64,000 nucleotides of DNA from Marinoscillum sp040218045 (lineage in GTDB: Bacteria > Bacteroidota > Bacteroidia > Cytophagales > Cyclobacteriaceae). The notes below the pieces were generated by a model. That model searched no databases. It had not been told where the DNA came from and was given only the letters and a program-made list of their open reading frames with translations. The stretch spans positions 42,895-106,894 of the forward strand of contig JAVJQA010000017.1 in NCBI GenBank assembly GCA_040218045.1, read 5' to 3'. The translations under genes were made by a program, and so were the position numbers. Of this stretch, positions 37,046 to 46,523 are shown one piece after another (within the stretch, counting starts at the first letter, position 1; the number at the start of each line of letters is the position of its first letter).

Positions 37046-38116
37046 TTATTCAACTATTTTGTCTATGTAGTTCGAGTTCAAAAGGCCTAAAGCGCCCATA
37101 TATTTCAACTTGAATTTGACCCAGTCTCCTACTTGATAATTCCGCTTTGTACTACCCAAATCAATCACAATCATGTCTGAACTGGCCCCGGTAATTTTCA
37201 CTCCTTTGTCTATAGGGTTTAAGAAGTCCGTGGAAATATCCAACAGTCCCAAATCAAGAATGGCGCGATAACTCGTTTTTCCATAATCCTCTTCATTGAT
37301 CTTAAATTGTTCTCCGGAAGGATTGGTCTGAAGGTCGCCAGTTGGCACTTTTGGTTTCTCAATCAATTCGATAATCTGGGCATGTAAAGTGAAAACATCT
37401 GTCTTCATTCCTTTTACAGTTTTTTCAGTAAACAGATTGTTTCCAAAGTAGAGCATCTCTCCTATTCTAAAGTGATTGATGCCTTTTGGCAGCTGTCTGT
37501 TTAACAGTAAAGGAAACACCACCGAAGTGCCACCAGATACCCATTCTATTCTCCTGTTGAACTTGGCTTCTACGAGTTGTTTATAAAGACTCAATTGAAT
37601 CAGCTTATCCTGTGATGGCATCACCCCATAAAGACAATTGAGGTTTGTGCCCAGACCAACTACCGTAATATTCGGTAACTCGAAGATCTTTCCATAAAAG
37701 TCTAACAGCTGGTCACCGAGAACTCCTTCACGCAGATCTCCCATTTCTATCATGATGATAATCTTGTGGAGTTTCCCCTGTTTCCCTGCTTCTTTGGAGA
37801 GTAGTCTTATAGTAGAGAGCTCGGTATTAAAACTAACATCTGCATACTGAATGATGCTTTTGATGGCTTTTTTAGCAGGAGGTTTGATATAGACCGTCTG
37901 AATGTCTGAATTGATCTCTTTGACCTTTTTCAGGTTACTGATTCTGGAGTCATGGATTTCAGTCACCCCCAGATCAATGAGTTCCTGGATGTACTTGACG
38001 GTACCGCACAAGAGTTTGGACACCACACCCCAGGCGATGCCTTCACTATCCAGTCGGTCGGCAATAAACTTATAGTTATGTTGTAATGATCTTCTTCTTA
38101 GCTTTAAATAAGCCAT
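37046..38116 (-). CDS. Alanine/ornithine racemase family PLP enzyme
   Basis: Fold-type III PLP-dependent racemase, 356 residues. The PLP lysine is K34 in WGVVSKLLCG, and the C-terminal beta domain (GASSDMIVIDLG, VGDWVKFKL) is of the racemase type. The pattern is closer to the ornithine racemase/YhfX-like branch than to classic alanine racemase: an MIEMGDLREG motif and GGTSVVFPLL at the phosphate-binding loop. Adjacent to alr with one base between, so probably one transcript. Natural substrate cannot be told. Confidence 0.82.
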   Translation of the reverse strand: MAYLKLRRRSLQHNYKFIADRLDSEGIAWGVVSKLLCGTVKYIQELIDLGVTEIHDSRISNLKKVKEINSDIQTVYIKPPAKKAIKSIIQYADVSFNTELSTIRLLSKEAGKQGKLHKIIIMIEMGDLREGVLGDQLLDFYGKIFELPNITVVGLGTNLNCLYGVMPSQDKLIQLSLYKQLVEAKFNRRIEWVSGGTSVVFPLLLNRQLPKGINHFRIGEMLYFGNNLFTEKTVKGMKTDVFTLHAQIIELIEKPKVPTGDLQTNPSGEQFKINEEDYGKTSYRAILDLGLLDISTDFLNPIDKGVKITGASSDMIVIDLGSTKRNYQVGDWVKFKLKYMGALGLLNSNYIDKIVE

Positions 38117-38117
38117 T

Positions 38118-39296
38118 CTAAGTTGTTTTTTGGATTAACTCTTTTTGATTCACCACTGTTCGGGGAATGTTTCGGGGAAGGCGCGACAACAGTTCATAAT
38201 TCAGCTGATCACTTAGTTCGCCAAATGATGCCACGGATATCGCATTGTCACCCTGACTGCCTATCAGCACTACTTCATCACCCTTCTCAGCGTTTGGTAC
38301 TTCTGAGATATCCACGATCAACAAATTCATATTGACAATACCCACCACGGCCAGTCGCTTACCGCGAATCAGCACCCGGCCCTGGTTACTCAATGACCGG
38401 GAATATCCGTGGCTATAACCCACAGGTACAGTCGCGATTTTCATATTTTCAGTGGCCATAAAGGTGGTGCCGTATCCGATAAATTCTCCGGTTGCAACCT
38501 CCTTTACATCCATCACTTTACTCTTCCACTTAATCACCCTCTTGAGAGGATCCTGCCTGTCTTCTGAATGCTTGATGCAGTCAATAAACGTTTCTTTGCT
38601 TGGCCAAAACCCATATTGTAAAATACCGATCCGCACCATGTCCATTCTGCTTTGAGGGTAAGACATAGCTGCCGCAGAACAGGCCGTATGCCTCAATTCA
38701 GGAGTAATCCCCTGACTACCCATCCACTTGTTGGTTTTATTGAATCGCTTGATCTGACTCTTCACACGCACGTAATTGGCTATGCTTTCTGCTCCGGCAT
38801 AGTGCGTACAAGTGCCGCGCAGCTCAAATAGCTCTTCATTGCCAGATAAAAGGTCTACCACATCATGGAGTTGTTTTTTGCTAAAACCAGTTCTATTGAG
38901 ACCGGTCTCTATCTCGACATGAATCTTTGCTTTTTTGCCAAACTTGCGGGCAACTTCCAGCGCCTTGCGCAAGCGGTCACTTTCAAATACAAAAAATTCA
39001 ATGTCATTGAGAATGGCCCACTCCAGCTCCTCATTATCAATAAAGCCCATAATCATCACTTGTGACTTGTTAAAGCTTGTATTGGACACCTCCAGGGCTT
39101 CATCTGCACTGAACACAGAAAAGTGATCAATACCTGCACGCTCGGCCATAGGCACAAATTCAAATATGCCGTGACCATAGGCATTGCCTTTTACCACAGA
39201 GGAAAACTTGACATTGGAGCCTATGATGCTTTTAATATATGAGAGGTTATTCTCAAGTGCGGACTGATCTAACTCGATTTCAGAAGTCGAAAACAT
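38118..39296 (-). CDS. alr: Alanine racemase
   Basis: PLP enzyme that makes D-alanine for peptidoglycan, 392 residues. PLP lysine K36 (SVVKGNAYGHG) and the opposite catalytic tyrosine Y275 (FIGYGTTFM) are present, as are ETGLNRTGF and the phosphate-binding loop region. The C-terminal RLPRNIPRTVV motif is that of the family. First gene of a two-racemase unit. The upstream region carries a decayed gene fragment rather than a clear promoter. Confidence 0.9.
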   Translation of the reverse strand: MFSTSEIELDQSALENNLSYIKSIIGSNVKFSSVVKGNAYGHGIFEFVPMAERAGIDHFSVFSADEALEVSNTSFNKSQVMIMGFIDNEELEWAILNDIEFFVFESDRLRKALEVARKFGKKAKIHVEIETGLNRTGFSKKQLHDVVDLLSGNEELFELRGTCTHYAGAESIANYVRVKSQIKRFNKTNKWMGSQGITPELRHTACSAAAMSYPQSRMDMVRIGILQYGFWPSKETFIDCIKHSEDRQDPLKRVIKWKSKVMDVKEVATGEFIGYGTTFMATENMKIATVPVGYSHGYSRSLSNQGRVLIRGKRLAVVGIVNMNLLIVDISEVPNAEKGDEVVLIGSQGDNAISVASFGELSDQLNYELLSRLPRNIPRTVVNQKELIQKTT

Positions 39297-39313
39297 TAAA
39301 GTTTTAAAGTTTG

Positions 39314-39520
39314 GCTAATACCTGACCTTTTGATTAAAGGGTTAAATCTTCAAAGAAAATTATAACCCAAAACATGGATTGAAAGTTTGCCTTACTGATG
39401 ATTCCATGTTTAAAAAATGGCAAACCGATTGGGCAAAGATACTATTTGTAAGAGTTCACACTAGAATAACCCTGGTTTTCTCAAATTAATTGGGGGATAT
39501 CGCAAGGGATTGGGGTTGTA
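39314..39520 (+). repeat. Decayed gene fragment, left copy of a dispersed repeat
   Basis: The 320-base space between alr and sdhB holds a remnant related to 55262-55419 in the same orientation. The first about 125 bases align with only a few substitutions plus a 5-base deletion; a 54-base stretch unique to this copy follows; the last about 29 bases (GGGGGATATCGCAAG...) match again. Stops and the frameshift destroy the reading frame that is largely open in the right copy. Beyond 39520 I see nothing recognisable up to sdhB. Confidence 0.75.
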
Positions 39521-39616
39521 TTTAATATTAAACGGAGCCCAAAATTCTTGCTTAAGTCCCCTATGAAATAGATCGATATGGGTTATTGATGTTGCTAGCG
39601 ATCCATCCCCCAGTCA

Positions 39617-40363
39617 TCAACCCAGAATTGCTCCAATATACTCTCTGTTCATCCGAACGATTGCCGCTATTGAAATCTCCTGTGGACATACGGCCTCACA
39701 TGCCTGGGTAAAACTACACGCTCCAAACCCTTCCTGATCCATAGCATGCACCATCTTTTTTACACGTGTTTTGGCTTCCAGCTTACCTTGTGGTAATCCT
39801 GCAAGATGAGCCACTTTAGCCCCTGTGAATAAAGCTGCACTGGCATTTTTACACGTGGCGATGCACGCCGCACACCCGATACAAGATGCAGCATCCAACG
39901 CTGCTTCAGCCTGGTCTTTTGGGATGGGAATGGCATTGGCGTCTGGTGCCTGACCTGTATTAACGGAAATGTACCCGCCTGCCACGATGATTCGATCCAT
40001 GGCCGACCGGTCTATTTTTAAGTCCTTTTTTACCGGTATATTTTTCGCTCTGAAGGGCTCTATGGTAATTACTGCTTCATCCTTAAACGAACGCAAATAG
40101 ACCTGACAACTCGTATTGTGCGAACCGGGACCGTGCGCATGTCCATTGATCCAGAGGCCGCACTGTCCACAGATACCTTCCCGACAATCATGGTCAAATT
40201 CTATGGGGTCTTCTCCTTTTTTTAGAAGTTCATCGTTGAGCACATCCAGCGCTTCAAACAATGACATATCCTGATGAAGATTGTCCATCGGATAGTTGAC
40301 AAATTTACCTTTGCGCTCACGGTGTGGCTGTCTCCATATGTTGAATGTTAGCTGCATAGTCAT
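39617..40363 (-). CDS. sdhB: Succinate dehydrogenase / fumarate reductase iron-sulfur subunit
   Basis: Iron-sulfur subunit, 248 residues. [2Fe-2S] ligands C60, C65, C68 and C86 (CREGICGQC ... TSC); [4Fe-4S] and [3Fe-4S] ligands among C161, C164, C167, C171 and C216, C222, C226. The HGPG motif near the first cluster marks the two-heme or heme-free type B/E-like group used by Bacteroidota. The start overlaps the sdhA stop by 4 bases. No cytochrome b (SdhC) gene lies in the window. Confidence 0.93.
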   Translation of the reverse strand: MTMQLTFNIWRQPHRERKGKFVNYPMDNLHQDMSLFEALDVLNDELLKKGEDPIEFDHDCREGICGQCGLWINGHAHGPGSHNTSCQVYLRSFKDEAVITIEPFRAKNIPVKKDLKIDRSAMDRIIVAGGYISVNTGQAPDANAIPIPKDQAEAALDAASCIGCAACIATCKNASAALFTGAKVAHLAGLPQGKLEAKTRVKKMVHAMDQEGFGACSFTQACEAVCPQEISIAAIVRMNREYIGAILG

Positions 40364-42270
40364 TTGTAGCTTCTTTTAGTCAGTTTTACATCTTGAAAAG
40401 TCAACGGCTCTTTGTGTAACTTCGGTTCACCATCCTGATTAAACTCCCAAACAGAGACAAAGCAAAAACGGTCATCATCACGCAATGCTTCACCTTCGGC
40501 TGTCTGATGTTCTTCTCTGAAATGAGCTCCGCAAGACTCCTCCCGGGTGAGTGCATCGCGTACGATGAGCTGGGCCAGCTCCAGGTAATCCGAAACCCTA
40601 CCAGCCTTTTCCAATTCACTATTGAGGTTTTGATGGTCATGAGGCACCAGCAGGTCGTTGTAGAATTGCTCATGCAGCTGCTCGAGTTGTTTCAATGCAG
40701 CCTTTAAGTCCTTTTCGTTCCGGGAAAGTCCACATTGATTGTAAAGTAATTTTCCGATGGCCTTATGAAATTCGGTAGCTGTGGTTTTACCCTGTATGCT
40801 CGTCAGACGTTTGATTTTCTCAAGGACTTCATCAATGGTTTTTGTAAATGACTCACTGCTCGTGTCAATTGGATCGGCTGACTTGCCAGACAGGTAATCC
40901 ATGATCGTGGTAGAGCCAATAAAATAGCCATCTACACAGGCCTGCAGTAGGGAATTTGCACCCAGCCTGTTTGCACCATGGTCAGAAAAATTGGCCTCTC
41001 CCAGTGCAAAGAGTCCGGGAATGGTAGTCATTAGGTGATAATCCACCCAAAGCCCTCCCATGGAGAAATGTGCTGATGGAGCGATCATCATCGGTTCTTC
41101 ATAGGCGTCATGTCCTGTGATTTTATGGTACATGGAAAAAAGGTTGCCATATCGGTTTTGGATTTCGTCTTTGCCAAGACGCTTGATGGCATCTTTAAAA
41201 TCAAGATAAACAGCATTTCTCATGGGGCCTACACCCTTGCCTTGATCCACTTCACGTTTGGCTGCTCGAGAACTGATATCACGTGGTGCCAGGTTGCCAA
41301 ACGATGGATATTGTCGTTCCAGGTAATAGTCACGTTCCTTTTCAGGAATTTGCCCTGGCTGACGATCGTCAGACGGTTTCTTCGGCACCCACACCCGGCC
41401 ATCATTGCGCAGTGACTCAGACATCAGTGTCATTTTGGACTGAAAATCACCTAATAAAGGCAATGACGTGGGGTGAAACTGTGTCCAGGATGGTGCAGCA
41501 AACCCTGCGCCTTTTTTGTGTGCACGCCATATGGCAGTGGCATTGCATTGCATGGCCAGTGTAGAATAATAGTAGATTTTGCCATATCCACCAGTCGCCA
41601 AAACAACGGCATGAGCTCCATGTGCAGAAATTTCCCCGGTATCGAGGTTGCGGCAGATAACACCTTTTGCTGTGCCATCCTCTACTACTAGTTCCAGCAT
41701 TTCATGGCGTGTATGTAGCCTGACATGACCAAGGGCTACCTGTCTCATCAGCTGCTGATAAGCGCCTTGCATAAGCTGATGGCCTGTTTCACCTCGCGCA
41801 TAAAATGTGCGGCTCACCTGTACTCCACCGAAACTACGGTTCTTTAGGTAACCGCTATACTCGCGTGCAAACGGGACACCCTGGGCTACAGCGTGATCAA
41901 TGAGTTGAGAAGAGCACTCAGCAAGCCGGTAAACATTGGCCTCTCGTGAGCGGAAATCTCCTCCCTTGATGGTATCGTAAAACATCCTCCAGACTGTATC
42001 GCTATCATTCATGTAGTTTTTTGCTGCATTCACCCCGCCCTGGGCAGCCACCGAGTGCGCACGCCGTGGTGAATCGTGGTAGGTAAAGGCCTCTACCTGA
42101 AAGCCCAGTTCAGCGAGGGATGCAGCTACAGACGAACCCGCCAGCCCGGTCCCCACTACAATCACTTGATAACGTCCGCGTATGGTCGGATTAATTACCC
42201 GGCAAGTGGAGCGAAAATGACTCCATTTTTTTCCCAGCGGGCCTTCTGGTTCTCTAGGGTTCAGGTCCAT
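40360..42270 (-). CDS. sdhA: Succinate dehydrogenase / fumarate reductase flavoprotein subunit
   Basis: Flavoprotein of 636 residues that interconverts succinate and fumarate. FAD motif VVGTGLAGSSVA (39-50), covalent FAD His72 in RRAHSVAAQGG, catalytic region RARGETGHQ-like (YARGETGH), the HPTSLP motif and the SFGNLAPRDISSRA active-site arginine are intact. The length and motifs fit the type B family of Bacteroidota. It follows the V-ATPase K gene by 32 bases on the same strand, unusual compared with the common sdhCAB order. Confidence 0.93.
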   Translation of the reverse strand: MDLNPREPEGPLGKKWSHFRSTCRVINPTIRGRYQVIVVGTGLAGSSVAASLAELGFQVEAFTYHDSPRRAHSVAAQGGVNAAKNYMNDSDTVWRMFYDTIKGGDFRSREANVYRLAECSSQLIDHAVAQGVPFAREYSGYLKNRSFGGVQVSRTFYARGETGHQLMQGAYQQLMRQVALGHVRLHTRHEMLELVVEDGTAKGVICRNLDTGEISAHGAHAVVLATGGYGKIYYYSTLAMQCNATAIWRAHKKGAGFAAPSWTQFHPTSLPLLGDFQSKMTLMSESLRNDGRVWVPKKPSDDRQPGQIPEKERDYYLERQYPSFGNLAPRDISSRAAKREVDQGKGVGPMRNAVYLDFKDAIKRLGKDEIQNRYGNLFSMYHKITGHDAYEEPMMIAPSAHFSMGGLWVDYHLMTTIPGLFALGEANFSDHGANRLGANSLLQACVDGYFIGSTTIMDYLSGKSADPIDTSSESFTKTIDEVLEKIKRLTSIQGKTTATEFHKAIGKLLYNQCGLSRNEKDLKAALKQLEQLHEQFYNDLLVPHDHQNLNSELEKAGRVSDYLELAQLIVRDALTREESCGAHFREEHQTAEGEALRDDDRFCFVSVWEFNQDGEPKLHKEPLTFQDVKLTKRSYK

Positions 42271-42302
42271 GATGATTCACTTCTTTAAGCCAACGATTTC
42301 TT

Positions 42303-42755
42303 TTAGAGAATGCCTCTGATGAGGAAAAGTGATGCAAAAGCAATAATGGCATATAGTTCAGGAAATACAGCCATAATCATGGCTCTTCCAAAAATATCAT
42401 TGCCTGCACCAATACTATCAATGCTGCTGGCACAGACTTTTCCCTGGTACATGCCAGAAAACAACCCTGCCAAACCGAGCGCGAGCCCACCACCCAATAC
42501 ACCAGCTCCCTGGAGTAAGGTCATTTCTGGTGAGATTAGGTCCTGCAGGATAAAAAAACCTGCAAATCCATAAAGCCCCTGCGTACCCGGCAAAGCACTA
42601 AGTACAATGAAGGACCCAAAAGATTCAGGTCTCTTTTTCATAGCGCCAATGGATGACATAGCGGCTATTGCTGTACCCATGGCACTACCACATCCTGAAA
42701 GGCCAACCAACAGGCCAATTCCTATGAATGCTATTATTAATGGTGCTACTTCCAT
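42303..42755 (-). CDS. atpK: V-type ATPase membrane rotor subunit K
   Basis: Proteolipid of 150 residues with four helices in two hairpins. The ion-binding carboxylate is E133 in VFPELYAI. Residues that make up the Na+ site in the Enterococcus hirae rotor (Leu, Thr, Gln, Gln, Glu) have equivalents here: L55, T58, Q59 (LPGTQGLYGF), Q104 (YQGKV) and E133. This suggests Na+ rather than H+ coupling, an inference from the pattern. Two bases separate it from atpI. Confidence 0.94.
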   Translation of the reverse strand: MEVAPLIIAFIGIGLLVGLSGCGSAMGTAIAAMSSIGAMKKRPESFGSFIVLSALPGTQGLYGFAGFFILQDLISPEMTLLQGAGVLGGGLALGLAGLFSGMYQGKVCASSIDSIGAGNDIFGRAMIMAVFPELYAIIAFASLFLIRGIL

Positions 42756-42757
42756 AA

Positions 42758-44590
42758 TTATAAAGTTTGTTTTGATTTACTAAAAGGTCGGTATGTAAGT
42801 CCTTTTCCCTGAAATCCTACATTGCCGTAAAACTCAACAAAGGTCAGCCTTAACGGGTGAACAAAAGAACCCAGCACGGCAATCCCAAAGTTGAGTGTAT
42901 GTCCGAATAAAAGAAAGAGAACACCAATGACCACATTGATGATTCTCCCTTCCATGATTTGCTGGCCTATTTGATTCACAACCAGCCCCAAAACAGATGA
43001 GGCCAATCCCAGCGCAAATAACCTTACATAAGACAATATGTCCCCGAGTATACCGGTGAAGATGAAAAACAAAGGCATAAAGGAACCCCCTACTCGTTTG
43101 ACCAACACCAGGTCAATGTCATGAAAAAAGATCACGAGAAGAACTCCTATGGTCAACAGATACTTTCTAAAGTCACCAAGTACATCCAATGAGCCAACTC
43201 CCTGCATATCCACTAAGAATATCCAAATCAGGCTCGTGACAATCAATAGTTTACCGAAAGGTGAAATGGCATATGCATATCCCTCGTACCTTATTTTGTT
43301 GTATATAGCGATGATCACACCTGTCAGGATCTGGATTACACCAATCATCAATGCCACATTGAACGCATTGAAAATCAGCGAACTATCATCTTTAATGATC
43401 ACCCATTGTGAAAGCTGTCTTACCCAGGCTGCCGGGTGGTCGGGAAGCAGTGCAATACCAAAAAGACTGCCGGATTTAATGAGTCCTACAATCATGGTGA
43501 AAGCTCCCAGAATGATGCCCAGCCAAGCCACATTCCTTGATGCCTTGAGAAATGAAAAATAGCCGGTCAGCATCAGGATGGTCAGCACAAAGCCATAGCC
43601 TGCATCTCCCAGACAATAAGCAAAGAGAATCGGGTAAAAGACAGCCAAAATGGGCGTTAGGTCTGTTTCGTAATAATTGGGCAGGTCAAATACCTTGGTA
43701 ATGGGTTCGAAAAGTCTTGGGTATTTTCGGTTTTTCAGTACGACCGGAACATTTTCTCCTTTTTGCGGGTCCCTGACCTTCCAGACGGTATTTTCTTTTT
43801 CCAAAAACCACACAATCTCCCGCTCCTTATGTGCTGGAAACCAAGCCGATAGAGAAATCACCTTTCCTTCACTGTGGTCGCTGAAACTGGACTGAATTTC
43901 CGCAAGGGCTATCGTATCATGTATTGATGTCAGGTACTGCTTCAGCATCGGTAGATTAACCACATCTTCCTGAAGGGAAGCCCGCACCTGTGATTGCTTA
44001 TTTTGGAGCTGAAGCATTTCATCCTGCAGGATAGACGGTGGGGTTTTGGGAAGCGCAAAATGCTCATAGGGCGCATTGTAGTCCTTCTGATCAGTAATCA
44101 CCACAAAATAAATAGCTCTGCCGTACTGATTGACCTTTTGTATGATGGCTTGAGAACGATCCAGCTTTTTGAAGGATTTTTTGTCCGTATGACATAGGTA
44201 GATGTACAAGCCTTGTTGGATCAACGGATGGAATTTTTGATAAGCATAATCACCCCAGGGTGCCAGATAGTGGGCTTTCTTCTCCAGTCTTTCAATCTCC
44301 TGATTGATTTTTTCAATTTGCTCTTCCTTTTCCTGGAGTCGCTTCATTACTTCCTTTACCGGAATCGGTTTAGCCGCTTGCTGTATCTTTTCACCGTCCT
44401 CTTCGTTTTCCAACAGTCGGGTTAAACGATTAGTTATGTTCAGCTCATGGATAAGCGACTTAGTCTCCTCAGGAAAATCATGGCTCTCTTGTACGATGTG
44501 CAGTAAGCCCAATTCCTGCATCGATTGGGTAAGCAACTGGCGCTGGCTTTCCCTGGTCATCAAAGTCAATTTCCTGAACTTCGTTTTCAT
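42758..44590 (-). CDS. atpI: V-type ATPase subunit I (a-type stator)
   Basis: Stator subunit of 610 residues. Residues 1-290 are a soluble arm with coiled coils (EKEEQIEKINQEIERLEKK near 90), and the rest holds seven or eight helices with the ion half-channels. Characteristic motifs are FAYCLGDAGYG in the first helix region, GDILSYVRLFALGLASSVLG, with the essential Arg, and the C-terminal HTLNFGIAVLGSFVHPLRL and FVEFYGNVGF. Runs in the V-ATPase operon. Confidence 0.93.
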   Translation of the reverse strand: MKTKFRKLTLMTRESQRQLLTQSMQELGLLHIVQESHDFPEETKSLIHELNITNRLTRLLENEEDGEKIQQAAKPIPVKEVMKRLQEKEEQIEKINQEIERLEKKAHYLAPWGDYAYQKFHPLIQQGLYIYLCHTDKKSFKKLDRSQAIIQKVNQYGRAIYFVVITDQKDYNAPYEHFALPKTPPSILQDEMLQLQNKQSQVRASLQEDVVNLPMLKQYLTSIHDTIALAEIQSSFSDHSEGKVISLSAWFPAHKEREIVWFLEKENTVWKVRDPQKGENVPVVLKNRKYPRLFEPITKVFDLPNYYETDLTPILAVFYPILFAYCLGDAGYGFVLTILMLTGYFSFLKASRNVAWLGIILGAFTMIVGLIKSGSLFGIALLPDHPAAWVRQLSQWVIIKDDSSLIFNAFNVALMIGVIQILTGVIIAIYNKIRYEGYAYAISPFGKLLIVTSLIWIFLVDMQGVGSLDVLGDFRKYLLTIGVLLVIFFHDIDLVLVKRVGGSFMPLFFIFTGILGDILSYVRLFALGLASSVLGLVVNQIGQQIMEGRIINVVIGVLFLLFGHTLNFGIAVLGSFVHPLRLTFVEFYGNVGFQGKGLTYRPFSKSKQTL

Positions 44591-44601
44591 GCTTCCTCCA
44601 T

Positions 44602-45183
44602 TTATGCTTGCCGACTCTTCATGATTTTTTGCCCGGCTTTGGCAATATTCTCTTTGTCTTCCAGAAATCTTTTGATCTTAAGCACCGCCTGATCCATTTC
44701 AGGAATCTGCACCTTTTCGTACAAATTCACCTTTTGGGTGGTCTTCTTTCTGGCATTGTCTAGTGCCGCAATCTGTTGCTTCAATACATCTACTCGGATG
44801 TCAAGTACTATGGCTTCTTTGAGCAACTCTATTCCCGCTGGTATCCAGGCGGGATAGTTCCACCAGCTGATATCAGCTAGTTTGAATTCAATAGCCCGTA
44901 CTTCGGGGACCTTTACACCCACTATAGTCTCTGTGCAGGTGTCCAGATCGTCGATGAACAGAATGTTTGGAAATTCGTTCCAGAATCCGACATAATGCCT
45001 GATTCTGGCGAGGAGTTCATGACGCTGATTGTCTGCTTTCGTTACTTGTACTTGCCTTTTTTTTACTTCCAGACGGAGGGCCGTTTCTTTATTCTTCAAA
45101 ATCGGCAATGCCTTCTTACGAATGGTCAGCTGCTTGTTCAGCTCTTGTATAGTGGTTTTATTGTACTGGAATTTAAAGGCCAT
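44602..45183 (-). CDS. atpD: V-type ATPase subunit D (rotor axle)
   Basis: Central stalk subunit of 193 residues, mostly alpha-helical coiled coil at both ends (KFQYNKTTIQELNKQL and KVNLYEKVQIPEMDQAVLKIKRF), with the family's C-terminal motif NLYEKVQIP. Turns inside the A3B3 head. It is 11 bases upstream of atpI and two bases after atpB. Subunits F and G/H are not seen, as in other Bacteroidota and chlamydial operons. Confidence 0.92.
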   Translation of the reverse strand: MAFKFQYNKTTIQELNKQLTIRKKALPILKNKETALRLEVKKRQVQVTKADNQRHELLARIRHYVGFWNEFPNILFIDDLDTCTETIVGVKVPEVRAIEFKLADISWWNYPAWIPAGIELLKEAIVLDIRVDVLKQQIAALDNARKKTTQKVNLYEKVQIPEMDQAVLKIKRFLEDKENIAKAGQKIMKSRQA

Positions 45184-45185
45184 GG

Positions 45186-46523
45186 CTATACGGATGTTGG
45201 TTGTTCCTTTTTCCAGTGTTTTTGCAGCAGCTCATCCTTAATCCCAACTTCATATTTTTCAAAATGCGCTTGCAATAAATCCCACCCTGTATCCAGCATT
45301 TCATTGACCGTAATGTTGATATCTACGGCCAACAATTTCATGGCATAATTCCTGGCAAAGGCAAGGCATCTTACATCGTAATCATTGAGGTCAAACCCGT
45401 TTTCTTTTTTGGTTTTGGCATTCATTGCATCGGCATAGAGTCGGATGAGTGCATTCATAAGCTGCGGATGATCTTCGCGGGTTTTGATACCAATCACGTT
45501 TTGTTTCAATCGGGAAAGGCTTCTGAACGGGTCTAAAATGACTTTTCCTATATCCGCATCATGTTTTAGGTACAGCTGTCCTTCTGTGATATATCCGGTA
45601 TTATCGGGGATCGCGTGCGTAATGTCTCCTTCGTTGAGTGTGGTAACGGCAATCATGGTGATCGAACCACCGTGCTCAAACTGAACCGCTTTTTCATAGA
45701 TACTGGCCAGGTCACTGTAGAGGGACCCCGGCATGCTGTCTTTTGAAGGAATCTGGTCCATCTTGTTTGCGACGATCGCCAGCGCATCGGCGTAAAGGGT
45801 CATATCAGTCAGTAGCAGCAATACCTTCTCCTGCTTGTCATTGGCAAAGTATTCTGCGGCAGTACATGCCATATCCGGAATGAGTAGTCTTTCTAATGGC
45901 GGATCTTCCGAAGTGTTGACAAAACCCACAATCTTATCCAACACACCGGCTGCTTCGAAAGTGTTTTTGAAGAAAATAAAATCATCATTGGAAAGTCCCA
46001 TGCCACCGAGGATGATTTTGTCTGCTTCTGCTCTTAGTGCTACCTCGGCCATTACCTGATTGTAGGGTTGATCGGGATCAGCAAAGAAGGGTATCTTTTG
46101 ACCTGTTACCAGCGTATTGTTCAGGTCAATCCCTGCAATCCCCGTAGTAAGTAAAACATTCGGTTTGGCCCTTTTTACCGGGTTTACCGCAGGGCCTTTG
46201 ATTTCACGCTCCTCGCCTGTAACAGGTGAAAGGCCATCTAAAGGTTGACCAAGCGCATTGAAAATACGACCTGCCAGCAAATCACTTACAGCCAATGAAG
46301 GCGGCTTGCCTGTAAAAACGACATGCGCATGAGTGGACAGGCCTTCAGTACCTCCAAAAACCTGAAGTGTGACTAGATTCCCGATAATACTGATGGCCTG
46401 CGCAGGCTTTTTTTCAACCCAGGCCAGTTCTCCAAACCTCACAGAAGTAGCTTTGAGTACGCATGTGGCTTTTGTGATCCGTTCGATCCGGGTATATGTT
46501 TTACGAAAGGCCTTGGTCTGCAT
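45186..46523 (-). CDS. atpB: V-type ATPase subunit B
   Basis: Non-catalytic nucleotide-binding subunit of the head, 445 residues. The ligand region lacks a Walker A, as expected, and shows QKIPFFADPDQPYNQVMAEVALRAE and the motif GSLYSDLASIYEKA. Overlaps atpA by 23 bases. Pairs with subunit A in the hexamer. Confidence 0.94.
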   Translation of the reverse strand: MQTKAFRKTYTRIERITKATCVLKATSVRFGELAWVEKKPAQAISIIGNLVTLQVFGGTEGLSTHAHVVFTGKPPSLAVSDLLAGRIFNALGQPLDGLSPVTGEEREIKGPAVNPVKRAKPNVLLTTGIAGIDLNNTLVTGQKIPFFADPDQPYNQVMAEVALRAEADKIILGGMGLSNDDFIFFKNTFEAAGVLDKIVGFVNTSEDPPLERLLIPDMACTAAEYFANDKQEKVLLLLTDMTLYADALAIVANKMDQIPSKDSMPGSLYSDLASIYEKAVQFEHGGSITMIAVTTLNEGDITHAIPDNTGYITEGQLYLKHDADIGKVILDPFRSLSRLKQNVIGIKTREDHPQLMNALIRLYADAMNAKTKKENGFDLNDYDVRCLAFARNYAMKLLAVDINITVNEMLDTGWDLLQAHFEKYEVGIKDELLQKHWKKEQPTSV

